From assembly GCA_030746435.1 (NCBI GenBank), contig JASLMV010000003.1, positions 1-64,000 of the forward strand: DNA of 64,000 nt. The letters run 5' to 3'. The position numbers were made by a program, and so were the translations under genes. How positions within the stretch are numbered: position 1 is the first letter of the stretch; every line of letters starts with the position of its first letter. Origin of the DNA: Gammaproteobacteria bacterium (GTDB taxonomy: Bacteria > Pseudomonadota > Gammaproteobacteria > Steroidobacterales > GCA-2729495). The notes under the pieces were generated by a model. That model did no database searches, was not told the origin of the DNA, and was given only the letters and a program-made list of their open reading frames with translations. Shown in pieces: positions 50,793 to 59,109 of this stretch.

Positions 50793-52136
50793 ATGCACAC
50801 GGGTAGCGTCGCTGCGAGGGCTGTAGCGGCGACCGCTGTCGATGCTGTTCTCAATAAGGGCCGCAACCTGGACGATGCGCTGAGCGATGCCGGTATAGAC
50901 GAAACCAATGAGGCCGACCGGGCAATGGTTCGCGCACTGGTATTCGGTACCCTGCGTACTCAACACCGCAACCGGCGTGTGCTGGACCTGCTGGCCGACC
51001 GGCCGTTCAGGCGCCGCGACAGCGTCATTGCCGCACTCATTTCGACCGGCCTGTTTGCACTCCGCGATGCTCGCCGACCGGATTACGCGGTCGTATCGAC
51101 GACCGTGGATGCCGCAGTGAGTTTGGGCAAGCCCGGCATGCGCGGCGCCGTCAACGCCATACTCCGCCGCTACCTGCGTGAACAGGACAGCGTACTCGCA
51201 AAAGTGGACGAGTACCCGGATGCACACTGGCTGCACCCGGAATGGCTCATCGAGCGCGTTAGCGCTGACTGGCCGGATGACTGGGAAACGCTGCTGGAAG
51301 CGGGCAGCCGGCAGGCGCCAATGTGGTTACGGGTGAATCTCGCCCGGACTGATCGCAACAGCTGGCTTGATCGACTCGCAAAAAGTGGCGTTGCCAAAGG
51401 AACCGCCCATCCAGAGCTGGACGCGGCGCTGGTACTTGACCGGCCGGTCGGCGTTAACGAACTGCCCGGCTTTGAGGCCGGTGAAGTCAGCGTACAGGAT
51501 GCCGCCTCACAATTTGCCGCACCCTTGTTACGGCCCGAACCGGGTATGCGGGTACTCGATGCCTGTGCGGCGCCGGGCGGGAAAACGGCCCACATACTGG
51601 AACATTGTCCGGAACTTGCCGGACTTGTTGCCGTTGACCGGTCGCAGCCGCGCCTCAGGCGCATGCGGGAAAACCTTGACCGCCTTGGGCTGACGGCAAC
51701 CGTAATCCAGGGCGATGCCGCGGACCCTGACGGCTGGTGGGATGGAGAACCGTTTGACCGTATCTTGCTGGACGCACCGTGTTCTGCGACCGGGGTCATG
51801 CGCCGCCATCCGGATATCGCATTTCTGCGTCGCCCGGGCGACATACAGGCGCTGGCGGGTCAGCAGGAGCAGATGCTGGCACAACTCTGGCCGCTGCTAA
51901 AACCAGGGGGCCGCCTGGTTTATTCCACCTGTTCGGTGTTGCGGGAGGAGAACGAGGCGGTGGTTACGCGGGTGCTGGCCCGCACAGCGGATATGGAAGT
52001 CCTCGACCCGGTGCAGGCGGGGGGGCCGAAGTCCGCGCTGCCTGTGGTTTGCGGCCTGCAACTGCTGCCCGGAGCAGGAAGTGGCGATACCGACGGGTTT
52101 TATTATGCTCTAATGGCACGAAAGCGAATGGTATAA
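50793..52136 (+). CDS. rsmB: 16S rRNA (cytosine-967-C5)-methyltransferase
   Basis: The 447-residue protein has an N-terminal NusB-like domain (AARAVAATAVDAVLNKGRNL) and a SAM methyltransferase domain. Motifs are VLDACAAPGGKTAHILE (SAM), LLDAPCSATGVMRRHPDI (motif IV Cys) and LVYSTCSVLREENEAVV (catalytic Cys). It follows fmt after 20 bp. Confidence 0.96.
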   Translation: MHTGSVAARAVAATAVDAVLNKGRNLDDALSDAGIDETNEADRAMVRALVFGTLRTQHRNRRVLDLLADRPFRRRDSVIAALISTGLFALRDARRPDYAVVSTTVDAAVSLGKPGMRGAVNAILRRYLREQDSVLAKVDEYPDAHWLHPEWLIERVSADWPDDWETLLEAGSRQAPMWLRVNLARTDRNSWLDRLAKSGVAKGTAHPELDAALVLDRPVGVNELPGFEAGEVSVQDAASQFAAPLLRPEPGMRVLDACAAPGGKTAHILEHCPELAGLVAVDRSQPRLRRMRENLDRLGLTATVIQGDAADPDGWWDGEPFDRILLDAPCSATGVMRRHPDIAFLRRPGDIQALAGQQEQMLAQLWPLLKPGGRLVYSTCSVLREENEAVVTRVLARTADMEVLDPVQAGGPKSALPVVCGLQLLPGAGSGDTDGFYYALMARKRMV

Positions 52137-52202
52137 AAACAACAGCGATACGGGATGCGGTCGGGAGTGTCTACAGAAACAGCTTGTTGTGCGGGAATCA
52201 GC

Positions 52203-52772
52203 ATGAAGAGGTCAGGTGGTTGGCGCGCAACGCTGGCATTAGGCCTGCTCTTTATGCTCATGCTGCCCGGCGTGTCTGCAGCAGGCGGCCGGTTCGAAGT
52301 CATCAGCGCAAGTTCACGGCTTGATAACAATTACTGGCTGGTTGATGCGCGCCTGGATTTGTTATTGAGCGATGAGGCAATCGAAGCGTTGGAAAACGGC
52401 GTTACGCTGCGCATCCAGTTGCAGTACGAGGTGCATCGTGTCCGCCGGTTCTGGGTCGATGAAACCGTTTCCGACAAAAACCAGAACATCGAACTCCAGT
52501 ACCTGTCACTTGGTCAGCGTTACGTTGTTCGCGACCTGACCCGCGATAAACAATCAAGTTACGCGACACTTTATTCGGCATTGCGCAGCCTCAGTCAGAT
52601 CAAGGATTTTTATCTTATAAAAGCGTCCAAACTGGATCCGGAACAAAGTTACTGGATGAGCATGCGCGTGGTACTGGACCAGGAGGAACTGCCTGGCCCG
52701 CTGCAGATGCTTGCCTTCTGGCAGGGCGATTTCAGTCTCGAGAGTGAGTGGTACAAGTGGATACCAAGGTAG
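52203..52772 (+). CDS. DUF4390-type exported protein
   Basis: The 189-residue protein has a signal peptide (TLALGLLFMLMLPGVSAAGG) and a beta-rich domain (INVSS-like ISASSRLDNNYWLVDARLDL; RIQLQYEVHRVRRFWVDETV; RYVVRDLTRD). I associate this type (DUF4390) with the gene between rsmB and ntrY in gammaproteobacteria; function is unknown. The frame opens at 52155 but ATG 52203 gives the signal peptide. Its last 25 bp overlap the kinase gene. Confidence 0.85.
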   Translation: MKRSGGWRATLALGLLFMLMLPGVSAAGGRFEVISASSRLDNNYWLVDARLDLLLSDEAIEALENGVTLRIQLQYEVHRVRRFWVDETVSDKNQNIELQYLSLGQRYVVRDLTRDKQSSYATLYSALRSLSQIKDFYLIKASKLDPEQSYWMSMRVVLDQEELPGPLQMLAFWQGDFSLESEWYKWIPR

Positions 52773-54985
52773 TCCGCAGACGTGTAACGACGGCGGCATT
52801 GGTTGCCGCACTGCTACTTGCGGCCGGCGGGCTGGTGTTGCTCGGTGAACTGACGCGCAACGCCGAGGAGTTCAGTCGTCTTTACCAGGCCATCCTGCTT
52901 GTAAATACCGTTGGCGCCGCACTGCTGATTCTTATCATCGGTGCAAACCTGGTCAGGTCATTCCGCGAATACCGCAGCGACGTCCCGGGCGCGCGCCTCA
53001 AAGTGCGGCTGGTAACCGCCATCGTTGCCCTGGTGATTGCGCCGGTCGCCGTCGTGTACCTGTACTCCATCGAGTTCCTCGATAAGGGCATCGATTCCTG
53101 GTTCAACGTGCGCGTCGAGCAGGGGCTCGGCGATGCGCTCGAACTCAGCCGCAGCGCACTGGATATGCGCATGCGGGACAATATGACCCGCACCCGCCAG
53201 ATTGCTGACAGCCTCATCAGCGTTGCCGACAACGAAATCTATCAGTTCCTGCCACGCCTGCGTGTCAGCGTCGATGCCCAGGAGTTGACCGTGTTCTCTG
53301 GTGGTTCACGCATCATCGCTACCAGTTCTGCTAACCCGATGGATGCGATGCCGCTTTTGCCGACCGAAGAAATGTTGCTTAACCTGCGCCGTGATAACTT
53401 TTTCGTCGGCCTTGAAATCCGGCCCGACGACAGGTACTTCGTACGCACCGCGGTACTACTCCCCGGTCGGTCGCGCGGCCGATTGCGGACTCTCCAGGCG
53501 CTCTATCCGCTCGGCAAACGCATGGGGCCGCTTGCCGGCTCGGTTGAAGAAACGGTAACCCGCTACTCGGAGCTGTCGTTTTTGCGTGAACCTCTGAAGA
53601 GCAGCTTCATACTTTCCCTCTCGATCATCGTGCTCGTGTCGCTGCTCATCACGGTATACGGCGCATTCTTTTTTGCGCGCCGGCTCATGGCACCCGTACA
53701 AAGTCTGGTTGCGGGTACCCGTGCCGTGGCACAGGGTGATTTCGATACGCGCCTGCCGAGCGGCAAGCGTGACGAGATCGGGTTCCTGATCGATTCCTTC
53801 AACGACATGATCGAGCGGCTGGATACTGCAAGGTCTGAAGCACGCCGAAGCGAAGCACAGGTAGAAAACGAGCGAGCCAGCCTCGAAGCGATACTTGCCC
53901 GTTTATCGACGGGCGTTATTGCGCTGGAGAAAAATCTGACCGTGCGAACGGCAAACGAAGCCGCGGGTGAAATTCTCCACATGGATTTCAGTAGTGGTGA
54001 GGGTGCACAAATCGAGCATCTTGCCGAAGGCAATGCTGTCGCAGAACAGTTTCTGGATGTACTCCGGGGCCATCTGGACAAAAATAAATTTGAATGGCGT
54101 GAGCAGATAATCCTCAAATCCAAAAGCGGCCGCAGGGTGCTGGTTTGCGCGTGTACCGCATTGCCCGGCAGCTACCGGAGCCGGGGCGGGCTGGTAGTGG
54201 TCTTCGACGACATCACGGAGCTTCTGAAAGCCCAGCGTGACGCGGCCTGGGGCGAAGTTGCCCGCCGCCTTGCCCATGAGATAAAGAACCCGTTGACCCC
54301 CATCCAACTGTCGGCCGAGCGCCTCCGCCGCAAGTACCTCGGTGAGGCAGCTTTGCCGTCGCCGGAATTCCTGGAACGCGCGACGCATACCATCGTGCAA
54401 CAAGTGGAAGCGATGCGTGACATGGTGAACGCGTTCAGCGAATACGCGCGCGCCCCGGAAATGAACCCAACCGATATTGACCTGAACCTACTGATCCGCC
54501 AGGTCGCCGAGCTTTATGTGGGTCAGAAAAATCAGCCGGAGCTTGAGTTGGACCTCGAAGAAGGTCTTCCGGACATCAGCGTGGATGCTGTCCGTATACG
54601 CCAGGTGTTGCACAACGTGATTCGTAATGCACTGGAAGCGCTCGACGACCAGGAAGATGGGCGGGTGATTGTTGCGACGCGTTTAATCAAAACTGATAGC
54701 GTGGAACTTATAGAGACCACGGTAGACGATAACGGGCCGGGCTTGCCGCCAGAGTCCATGGAAGAAATTTTTGATCCTTATGTCACAACCAAAGCCAAAG
54801 GCACCGGCCTGGGCCTTGCGATTGTCAGAAAACTGGTGGAAGAACACGGCGGCGAAGTTGCTATAGACAGTGAAGCCGGCAAGGGAGCTCACGTAAGGAT
54901 TATTTTACCTGTTACGAAAGCGGGCATAACCGATAGCGACAAGAAGATGTCCGGCGAACCGGCCGGACGGAGGAAAAGTGCATGA
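52748..54985 (+). CDS. ntrY: NtrY-like membrane sensor histidine kinase
   Basis: The 745-residue kinase has two to three N-terminal helices, a periplasmic domain, a further helix (about residue 290), a HAMP domain (RLMAPVQSLVAGTRAVAQGD, then FDTRLPSGKRDEIGFLIDSF), a PAS-like region, HisKA with His510 in RRLAHEIKNPLTPIQL and a HATPase with DNGPGLPPESMEEIFDPYVT and KGTGLGLAIVRKLVEEHGG. NtrY senses nitrogen or redox state in other groups; the signal here is unknown. It starts at GTG 52748 and overlaps the ntrX start (ATGA). Confidence 0.92.
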   Translation: MVQVDTKVVRRRVTTAALVAALLLAAGGLVLLGELTRNAEEFSRLYQAILLVNTVGAALLILIIGANLVRSFREYRSDVPGARLKVRLVTAIVALVIAPVAVVYLYSIEFLDKGIDSWFNVRVEQGLGDALELSRSALDMRMRDNMTRTRQIADSLISVADNEIYQFLPRLRVSVDAQELTVFSGGSRIIATSSANPMDAMPLLPTEEMLLNLRRDNFFVGLEIRPDDRYFVRTAVLLPGRSRGRLRTLQALYPLGKRMGPLAGSVEETVTRYSELSFLREPLKSSFILSLSIIVLVSLLITVYGAFFFARRLMAPVQSLVAGTRAVAQGDFDTRLPSGKRDEIGFLIDSFNDMIERLDTARSEARRSEAQVENERASLEAILARLSTGVIALEKNLTVRTANEAAGEILHMDFSSGEGAQIEHLAEGNAVAEQFLDVLRGHLDKNKFEWREQIILKSKSGRRVLVCACTALPGSYRSRGGLVVVFDDITELLKAQRDAAWGEVARRLAHEIKNPLTPIQLSAERLRRKYLGEAALPSPEFLERATHTIVQQVEAMRDMVNAFSEYARAPEMNPTDIDLNLLIRQVAELYVGQKNQPELELDLEEGLPDISVDAVRIRQVLHNVIRNALEALDDQEDGRVIVATRLIKTDSVELIETTVDDNGPGLPPESMEEIFDPYVTTKAKGTGLGLAIVRKLVEEHGGEVAIDSEAGKGAHVRIILPVTKAGITDSDKKMSGEPAGRRKSA

Positions 54986-56337
54986 ACCCTTCATCCATAC
55001 TGGTCGTCGATGACGAATCCGGAATTCGTTCGACCATACATGAGATTCTTTCCGACGAAGGCTACGCGGTAAAAACTGCAGCAGATGCGCATGAAGCCAG
55101 CGAGTTTTATAAATCGGATAAACCGGATCTTGTACTACTCGATATCTGGATGCCCGACATGGACGGCATCACATTGCTGAAGAGCTGGTCCGATCAGGGT
55201 TCGCTAAAGTGCCCGATCGTCGTGATGTCAGGGCACGGCACGGTCGATACAGCCGTTGAAGCGACCCGCCTCGGCGCTGTGGATTACATTGAGAAGCCGC
55301 TGTCACTGGCGCAGTTACTGCGGACCGTGGAGACTGCGTTGAGGAGCCCGGTTGCCTTGTCCCCCGGAAGTGGTCTGCTGCCGGTCACACAGCTGGAAAC
55401 GCCGCAAGGCAAGAGCCGGCTTATAGAAGCAGCACGTGAGCAGGCCCGGGAAATTGCCCGGCACGATGTGCCGACGTTGATTACCGGTGAAGCAGGTGCC
55501 GGACGCGATTTATTTGGCCGCTACATACACGATCTGGGTACACGCGCCGGCAAATCCTTCGTTATCGTAAACGGCGTGTCGCTAACAGACGACAATGCAG
55601 TCGAACAACTGGTCGGAACTAACAGTAGCCACGGCGATGAGCCGGGATTATTGCAACAGGCTGCCGGCGGTACCCTGTTCATCAGCGAACTGCAGGGCAT
55701 GGGTTCCAAGGCCCAGAGTTTTCTGCTCGGGGTGATCGAGCAGGGTACCTATGTACGACCCGGCCATGCCCAGCGTGAAAATACCGACATGAGGCTGATG
55801 GCTTCAGTGCTGGCAAACAGCGGGGAGGAACTTCGGGCAGATTTACTCGCTGCTTTCGGGGTTATGCAACTCAGTGTGCCGCCTTTGCGTGAATACAGTG
55901 AAGATATCCCGGGCCTGCTGCACTTTTATGTCGGCAGGTCTGTCGATGCAGAATCATTGCCGTATAGACGTTTCGATGTAGCCGCGCAGAATCGCCTGCG
56001 CAACTATCCCTGGCCCGGCAACCTGCGGGAACTTAAGGCGCTGGTCAGAAAACTGTTGCTTGCCGGTACCGATGAGGAGGTTGATCTGGCAGAACTGGAA
56101 AGCTGCCTGACATCGTCGGTGAGCGATACGGAGCCCCTGGTAAAACAGGACCTGCTGGCCCTGCCCATGCGTGAGGCGCGGGAGCAATTTGAACGAGCCT
56201 ACCTGCAACAGCAACTGGTTCTTTGTGACGGCAAGGTCGGCAAGCTCGCGGAGCGTGTGAGCATGGAACGCACGCACCTGTACCGCAAGCTTCGTTCACT
56301 GAACATCGACTTCAAGCGGAGCACTACGGAGCACTAA
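54982..56337 (+). CDS. ntrX: NtrX-like response regulator with a decayed sigma-54 ATPase domain
   Basis: The 451-residue regulator has a receiver domain with Asp54 (VLLDIWMPDMDG) and a C-terminal Fis-type helix-turn-helix (LAERVSMERTHLYRKLRSLN). The central AAA+ domain is abnormal: Walker A reads GEAGAGRD with Arg where Lys is expected, the GAFTGA loop is missing, and Walker B is LFISEL instead of LFLDEI. ATP hydrolysis and sigma-54 contact are therefore unlikely. It probably works as a phosphorylation-controlled DNA-binding protein. It overlaps ntrY by 4 bp; its stop TAA overlaps the stop of the convergent PLP enzyme gene. Confidence 0.92.
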   Translation: MNPSSILVVDDESGIRSTIHEILSDEGYAVKTAADAHEASEFYKSDKPDLVLLDIWMPDMDGITLLKSWSDQGSLKCPIVVMSGHGTVDTAVEATRLGAVDYIEKPLSLAQLLRTVETALRSPVALSPGSGLLPVTQLETPQGKSRLIEAAREQAREIARHDVPTLITGEAGAGRDLFGRYIHDLGTRAGKSFVIVNGVSLTDDNAVEQLVGTNSSHGDEPGLLQQAAGGTLFISELQGMGSKAQSFLLGVIEQGTYVRPGHAQRENTDMRLMASVLANSGEELRADLLAAFGVMQLSVPPLREYSEDIPGLLHFYVGRSVDAESLPYRRFDVAAQNRLRNYPWPGNLRELKALVRKLLLAGTDEEVDLAELESCLTSSVSDTEPLVKQDLLALPMREAREQFERAYLQQQLVLCDGKVGKLAERVSMERTHLYRKLRSLNIDFKRSTTEH

Positions 56338-57401
56338 GACCGGAAAAAGGACTGAAAGCTCTCCGGAAGCGACTCAACGTCAAGACCGCCGCCAAACTCC
56401 GGGTAAGGCCGCGAGTTATAGGTATTCCAGAACAGTACGCGTTTACCGGCCAGCCGACCGCAACCGGCGTCGGCCATCAGTCCAGCCATGGCCTTCGCGG
56501 TGTAGGTAAGCGAAGAACTGATGCCGGCATGTTCAGCCATCAGGCGAGCTGCTTCACGGGCGGTATCGGTCGGTATCGCGTAGCCCTCACCGAGTTGGTC
56601 GACGCGTATGCGGATATCGCTGAGTGCCGTGTCGTGCTGCTGCATTGTCGGCGCGCGTTTGGCGAGTTGCGTGTTGGTTTCGGTGAACAGACTCTCGAAA
56701 AGTTTTTGCAGGTCGATGCTCTCGGGTGTGACCCGGACCGCTTCGATTGCAATATCAAGTTTGGCAAGTGCGAGCCCCAGTCCGAGTCCGGCTGTGCTGC
56801 CGGCGGTTCCGCACGCGAGGTAGATAAGGTCAGGGCAAGGCAGCTCGTCGGTATCTATCTGTTCCCTTAGTTCGAGTGCCGCGTTCACGAAGCCGGTTGC
56901 GCCAACCCACGATGACCCACCAAAAGGTACTTCGTAACACTGGTCGGCGCCTATTTCCTGTTTCAGCCGTTCCGCCGTTTCCAGCAACTCGGTACCGTAA
57001 CGGGCGAGTTCCAGGCGTGTACCGAGCGATTGGTGGTATTGCAGGGTGCGGCGCACCGCATCCGTTACAGGTTCCGGCGTGAGTATGGCGATGCAGTCCA
57101 GTCCCAGCCGCTTGCAGTTAATGGCGGTTGCGAGGGCATGGTTCGAACCCATCCCGCCGTAGGTTATTACGGTATTGCAATCCTGCTCTTTTGCGGCGGC
57201 CAGCAGGAACTCGAGTTTACGAATCTTGTTGCCGCCGTAATCCGGGGCGCTCACGTCATCACACTTGATCCACATGTCATCCAGGCCAATTTCATTCGCG
57301 AGCACCGTTGCGCGCTGGACGGGTGTCGGTAGCTCAGCTAACTGAACGAAGGGCAGGTTTTCCTTCAGCTCCGGATAAGCGTTAAACAGGGCCCGGTCCA
57401 T
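56334..57401 (-). CDS. PLP-dependent D-cysteine desulfhydrase / ACC deaminase family enzyme
   Basis: The 355-residue enzyme of the tryptophan-synthase-beta-like fold has the PLP-lysine region SAPDYGGNKIRKLEFLLA, GGMGSNHALATA and LACGTAGSTAGLGLGLALAK, a phosphate-binding loop. This group includes D-cysteine desulfhydrase (DcyD) and 1-aminocyclopropane-1-carboxylate deaminase; sequence alone cannot choose between them. It is the last gene of the reverse-strand group starting at priA and begins 1 bp after the CapA stop. Confidence 0.88.
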   Translation of the reverse strand: MDRALFNAYPELKENLPFVQLAELPTPVQRATVLANEIGLDDMWIKCDDVSAPDYGGNKIRKLEFLLAAAKEQDCNTVITYGGMGSNHALATAINCKRLGLDCIAILTPEPVTDAVRRTLQYHQSLGTRLELARYGTELLETAERLKQEIGADQCYEVPFGGSSWVGATGFVNAALELREQIDTDELPCPDLIYLACGTAGSTAGLGLGLALAKLDIAIEAVRVTPESIDLQKLFESLFTETNTQLAKRAPTMQQHDTALSDIRIRVDQLGEGYAIPTDTAREAARLMAEHAGISSSLTYTAKAMAGLMADAGCGRLAGKRVLFWNTYNSRPYPEFGGGLDVESLPESFQSFFRS

Positions 57402-57402
57402 C

Positions 57403-58548
57403 TCAGTCGACCGCGGGCTTTTTGTTCAGGCTGCCGTCCGTGCCGATTACCAACTGTCCGTCAGGGAAGTCCAGGCTGGTGAGTTCGCGGATCATGGTCA
57501 GCGCCCTTAGTTCCGGGTCCGGCCTGGGCCCACCGGGCCGTACCTGGATGTTCGAATGTACACGCCCGTCAACAAAGCGTCCGAACCCGTCGATATTTGC
57601 AACGACTATCGGCGCATAACCTTTTGCGCCACTGACGCCAATTCCGTAGTAGGTTGCGAAGTTGCCGAGGCTGTAAGCAATGAGCCTGTCGTTGTAGAGC
57701 TCCATAGCGCGCGGTACATGTGGTCCGTGTCCGAGCGCCAGGTCGGCCCCTGCATCGATAACGGCGTGCGCAAACTCGACTACATTACCGCGCTGTTCCC
57801 CGTAGGCGTATTCCATCCCGAATCCGATCCGCTCGGCGCCCTCGAAGCCCTCCGCGCCGCCGTGGAACGATACGATCACAATATCGTGATCCGCCGCCAG
57901 TTCCGTGATCACGTCGACCGCAACATCGATTTCCAGCAGAGGCCAGGAATCCACCGTCGGCGAAAAAGCAATCAGCGCAAAACTCAATTTACCCTGCCGC
58001 CAGCTCGCAATATCGCCTTCACGCCCGGAGTGCAGAATATTCGCCCGGGCGAGCGCTGCCATGCTGGCATCGCGGCCTGCCTCGCCGAAATCACGCGCGT
58101 GATTATTGGCCAAACTCATCACGTCGAAACCGGCAGCGCGCAACAATAATGCGTAGCGTTCGGGTGAGCGGAACAGGTAGCAGGCATTGGGGTCCTTACA
58201 TTGTTTGGCCGGTTCGCCGCCGTCTACCAGTACGCCTTCCAGGTTGCCGAATGCGATATCGGCGCTTTCGAGTATCGGCGTTACCTGGGCCAGGAAAGCG
58301 ATACCGTCATCATCGGGCAAATGATTTTCGGGAAAGTCGGTGCCTAGCATGATGTCGCCGGTGCCGGCGATACCAATACGCATTGCCGCATAGTCAGGTG
58401 CGCGTTCCACAGGGGCAGCAGGCGCCGTAATTACCGGTTGAACTGCCGCAGGTGCGGGTATTTCCTGGGCGGGTGGCTCATAACCCGCGCAACCGCTTAA
58501 CAACAGGACGGCGGCAACAAGACTCGCGAATGGCCTTCGTTCAGTCAC
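57403..58548 (-). CDS. CapA/PgsA-family metallophosphatase-like lipoprotein
   Basis: The 381-residue protein has a lipoprotein signal (LLLSGCAGYE, lipidation at Cys20) and the CapA domain: GDIMLGTDFPENHLPDDDGI, IAFGNLEGVLVDG, LANNHARDFG, VSFHGGAEG, and GHGPHVPRAMELYND. The domain has metallophosphatase-like features and in Bacillus takes part in poly-gamma-glutamate capsule export. No other capsule gene is present, so the role here is unclear. It overlaps the SPOR gene by 8 bp. Confidence 0.9.
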   Translation of the reverse strand: MTERRPFASLVAAVLLLSGCAGYEPPAQEIPAPAAVQPVITAPAAPVERAPDYAAMRIGIAGTGDIMLGTDFPENHLPDDDGIAFLAQVTPILESADIAFGNLEGVLVDGGEPAKQCKDPNACYLFRSPERYALLLRAAGFDVMSLANNHARDFGEAGRDASMAALARANILHSGREGDIASWRQGKLSFALIAFSPTVDSWPLLEIDVAVDVITELAADHDIVIVSFHGGAEGFEGAERIGFGMEYAYGEQRGNVVEFAHAVIDAGADLALGHGPHVPRAMELYNDRLIAYSLGNFATYYGIGVSGAKGYAPIVVANIDGFGRFVDGRVHSNIQVRPGGPRPDPELRALTMIRELTSLDFPDGQLVIGTDGSLNKKPAVD

Positions 58549-59107
58549 TGACCCGTTTTAACAGGATTTCAATGCCCGCGCCCGTGAGTTGTCCGCTGAC
58601 GCGGTTAACTTCATCAGGGCTTTCCATCGGGTCGGTATAAACACGATACACAGTACGGCCGTTTGCATTGCCCTTCTTTATTTCAGAGTGCACGCCCAAC
58701 AGTCCCAGTTCGGCCTTGCGCCGATCGGCATCACCGAGCTGTGAAAATGATCCTGCCTGCAGGATGTATATGCCCGGCGTCTCCACCCTCGCAGGCGGAG
58801 GAGTTGCGCGTGTGGGAGGCCGCGAGTCCTCGAAAACCTCGACATCAAGGTTGGGCAACATGTCGTAAAAGTCGAAGCTGATGCCGGCCTGCGGTTCCGG
58901 GGCTTCGGGCTCGGGCGTGCTCGGCGCCGGCTCAGGCGCTGCAGGTGGAGCGCTTTGTATGAGCGTTCCCGGGGGCTGCCGCCTGTCGCTGACATAAATA
59001 CCGGCTGCAACCGCCAGGCCAATGGCCAGCCCCATAAACATGTATACCCAGCCGGGAAAGCTGTCCGGGTTTCGTTTACCTGCTTTGCGGCGTTTTGGCT
59101 TCGCCAT
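58541..59107 (-). CDS. SPOR-domain membrane protein
   Basis: The 188-residue protein has a short basic N-terminus and one membrane helix (MFMGLAIGLAVAAGIYVSD), a Pro/Ala-rich periplasmic linker, and a C-terminal SPOR domain (IYILQAGSFSQLGDADRRKA, then NGRTVYRVYTDP). SPOR domains bind denuded peptidoglycan at the division septum. It lies directly behind argS (2-bp gap), the same order as in pseudomonads. A family relation to FtsN is likely but not proven. Confidence 0.92.
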   Translation of the reverse strand: MAKPKRRKAGKRNPDSFPGWVYMFMGLAIGLAVAAGIYVSDRRQPPGTLIQSAPPAAPEPAPSTPEPEAPEPQAGISFDFYDMLPNLDVEVFEDSRPPTRATPPPARVETPGIYILQAGSFSQLGDADRRKAELGLLGVHSEIKKGNANGRTVYRVYTDPMESPDEVNRVSGQLTGAGIEILLKRVSD

Positions 59108-59109
59108 CG

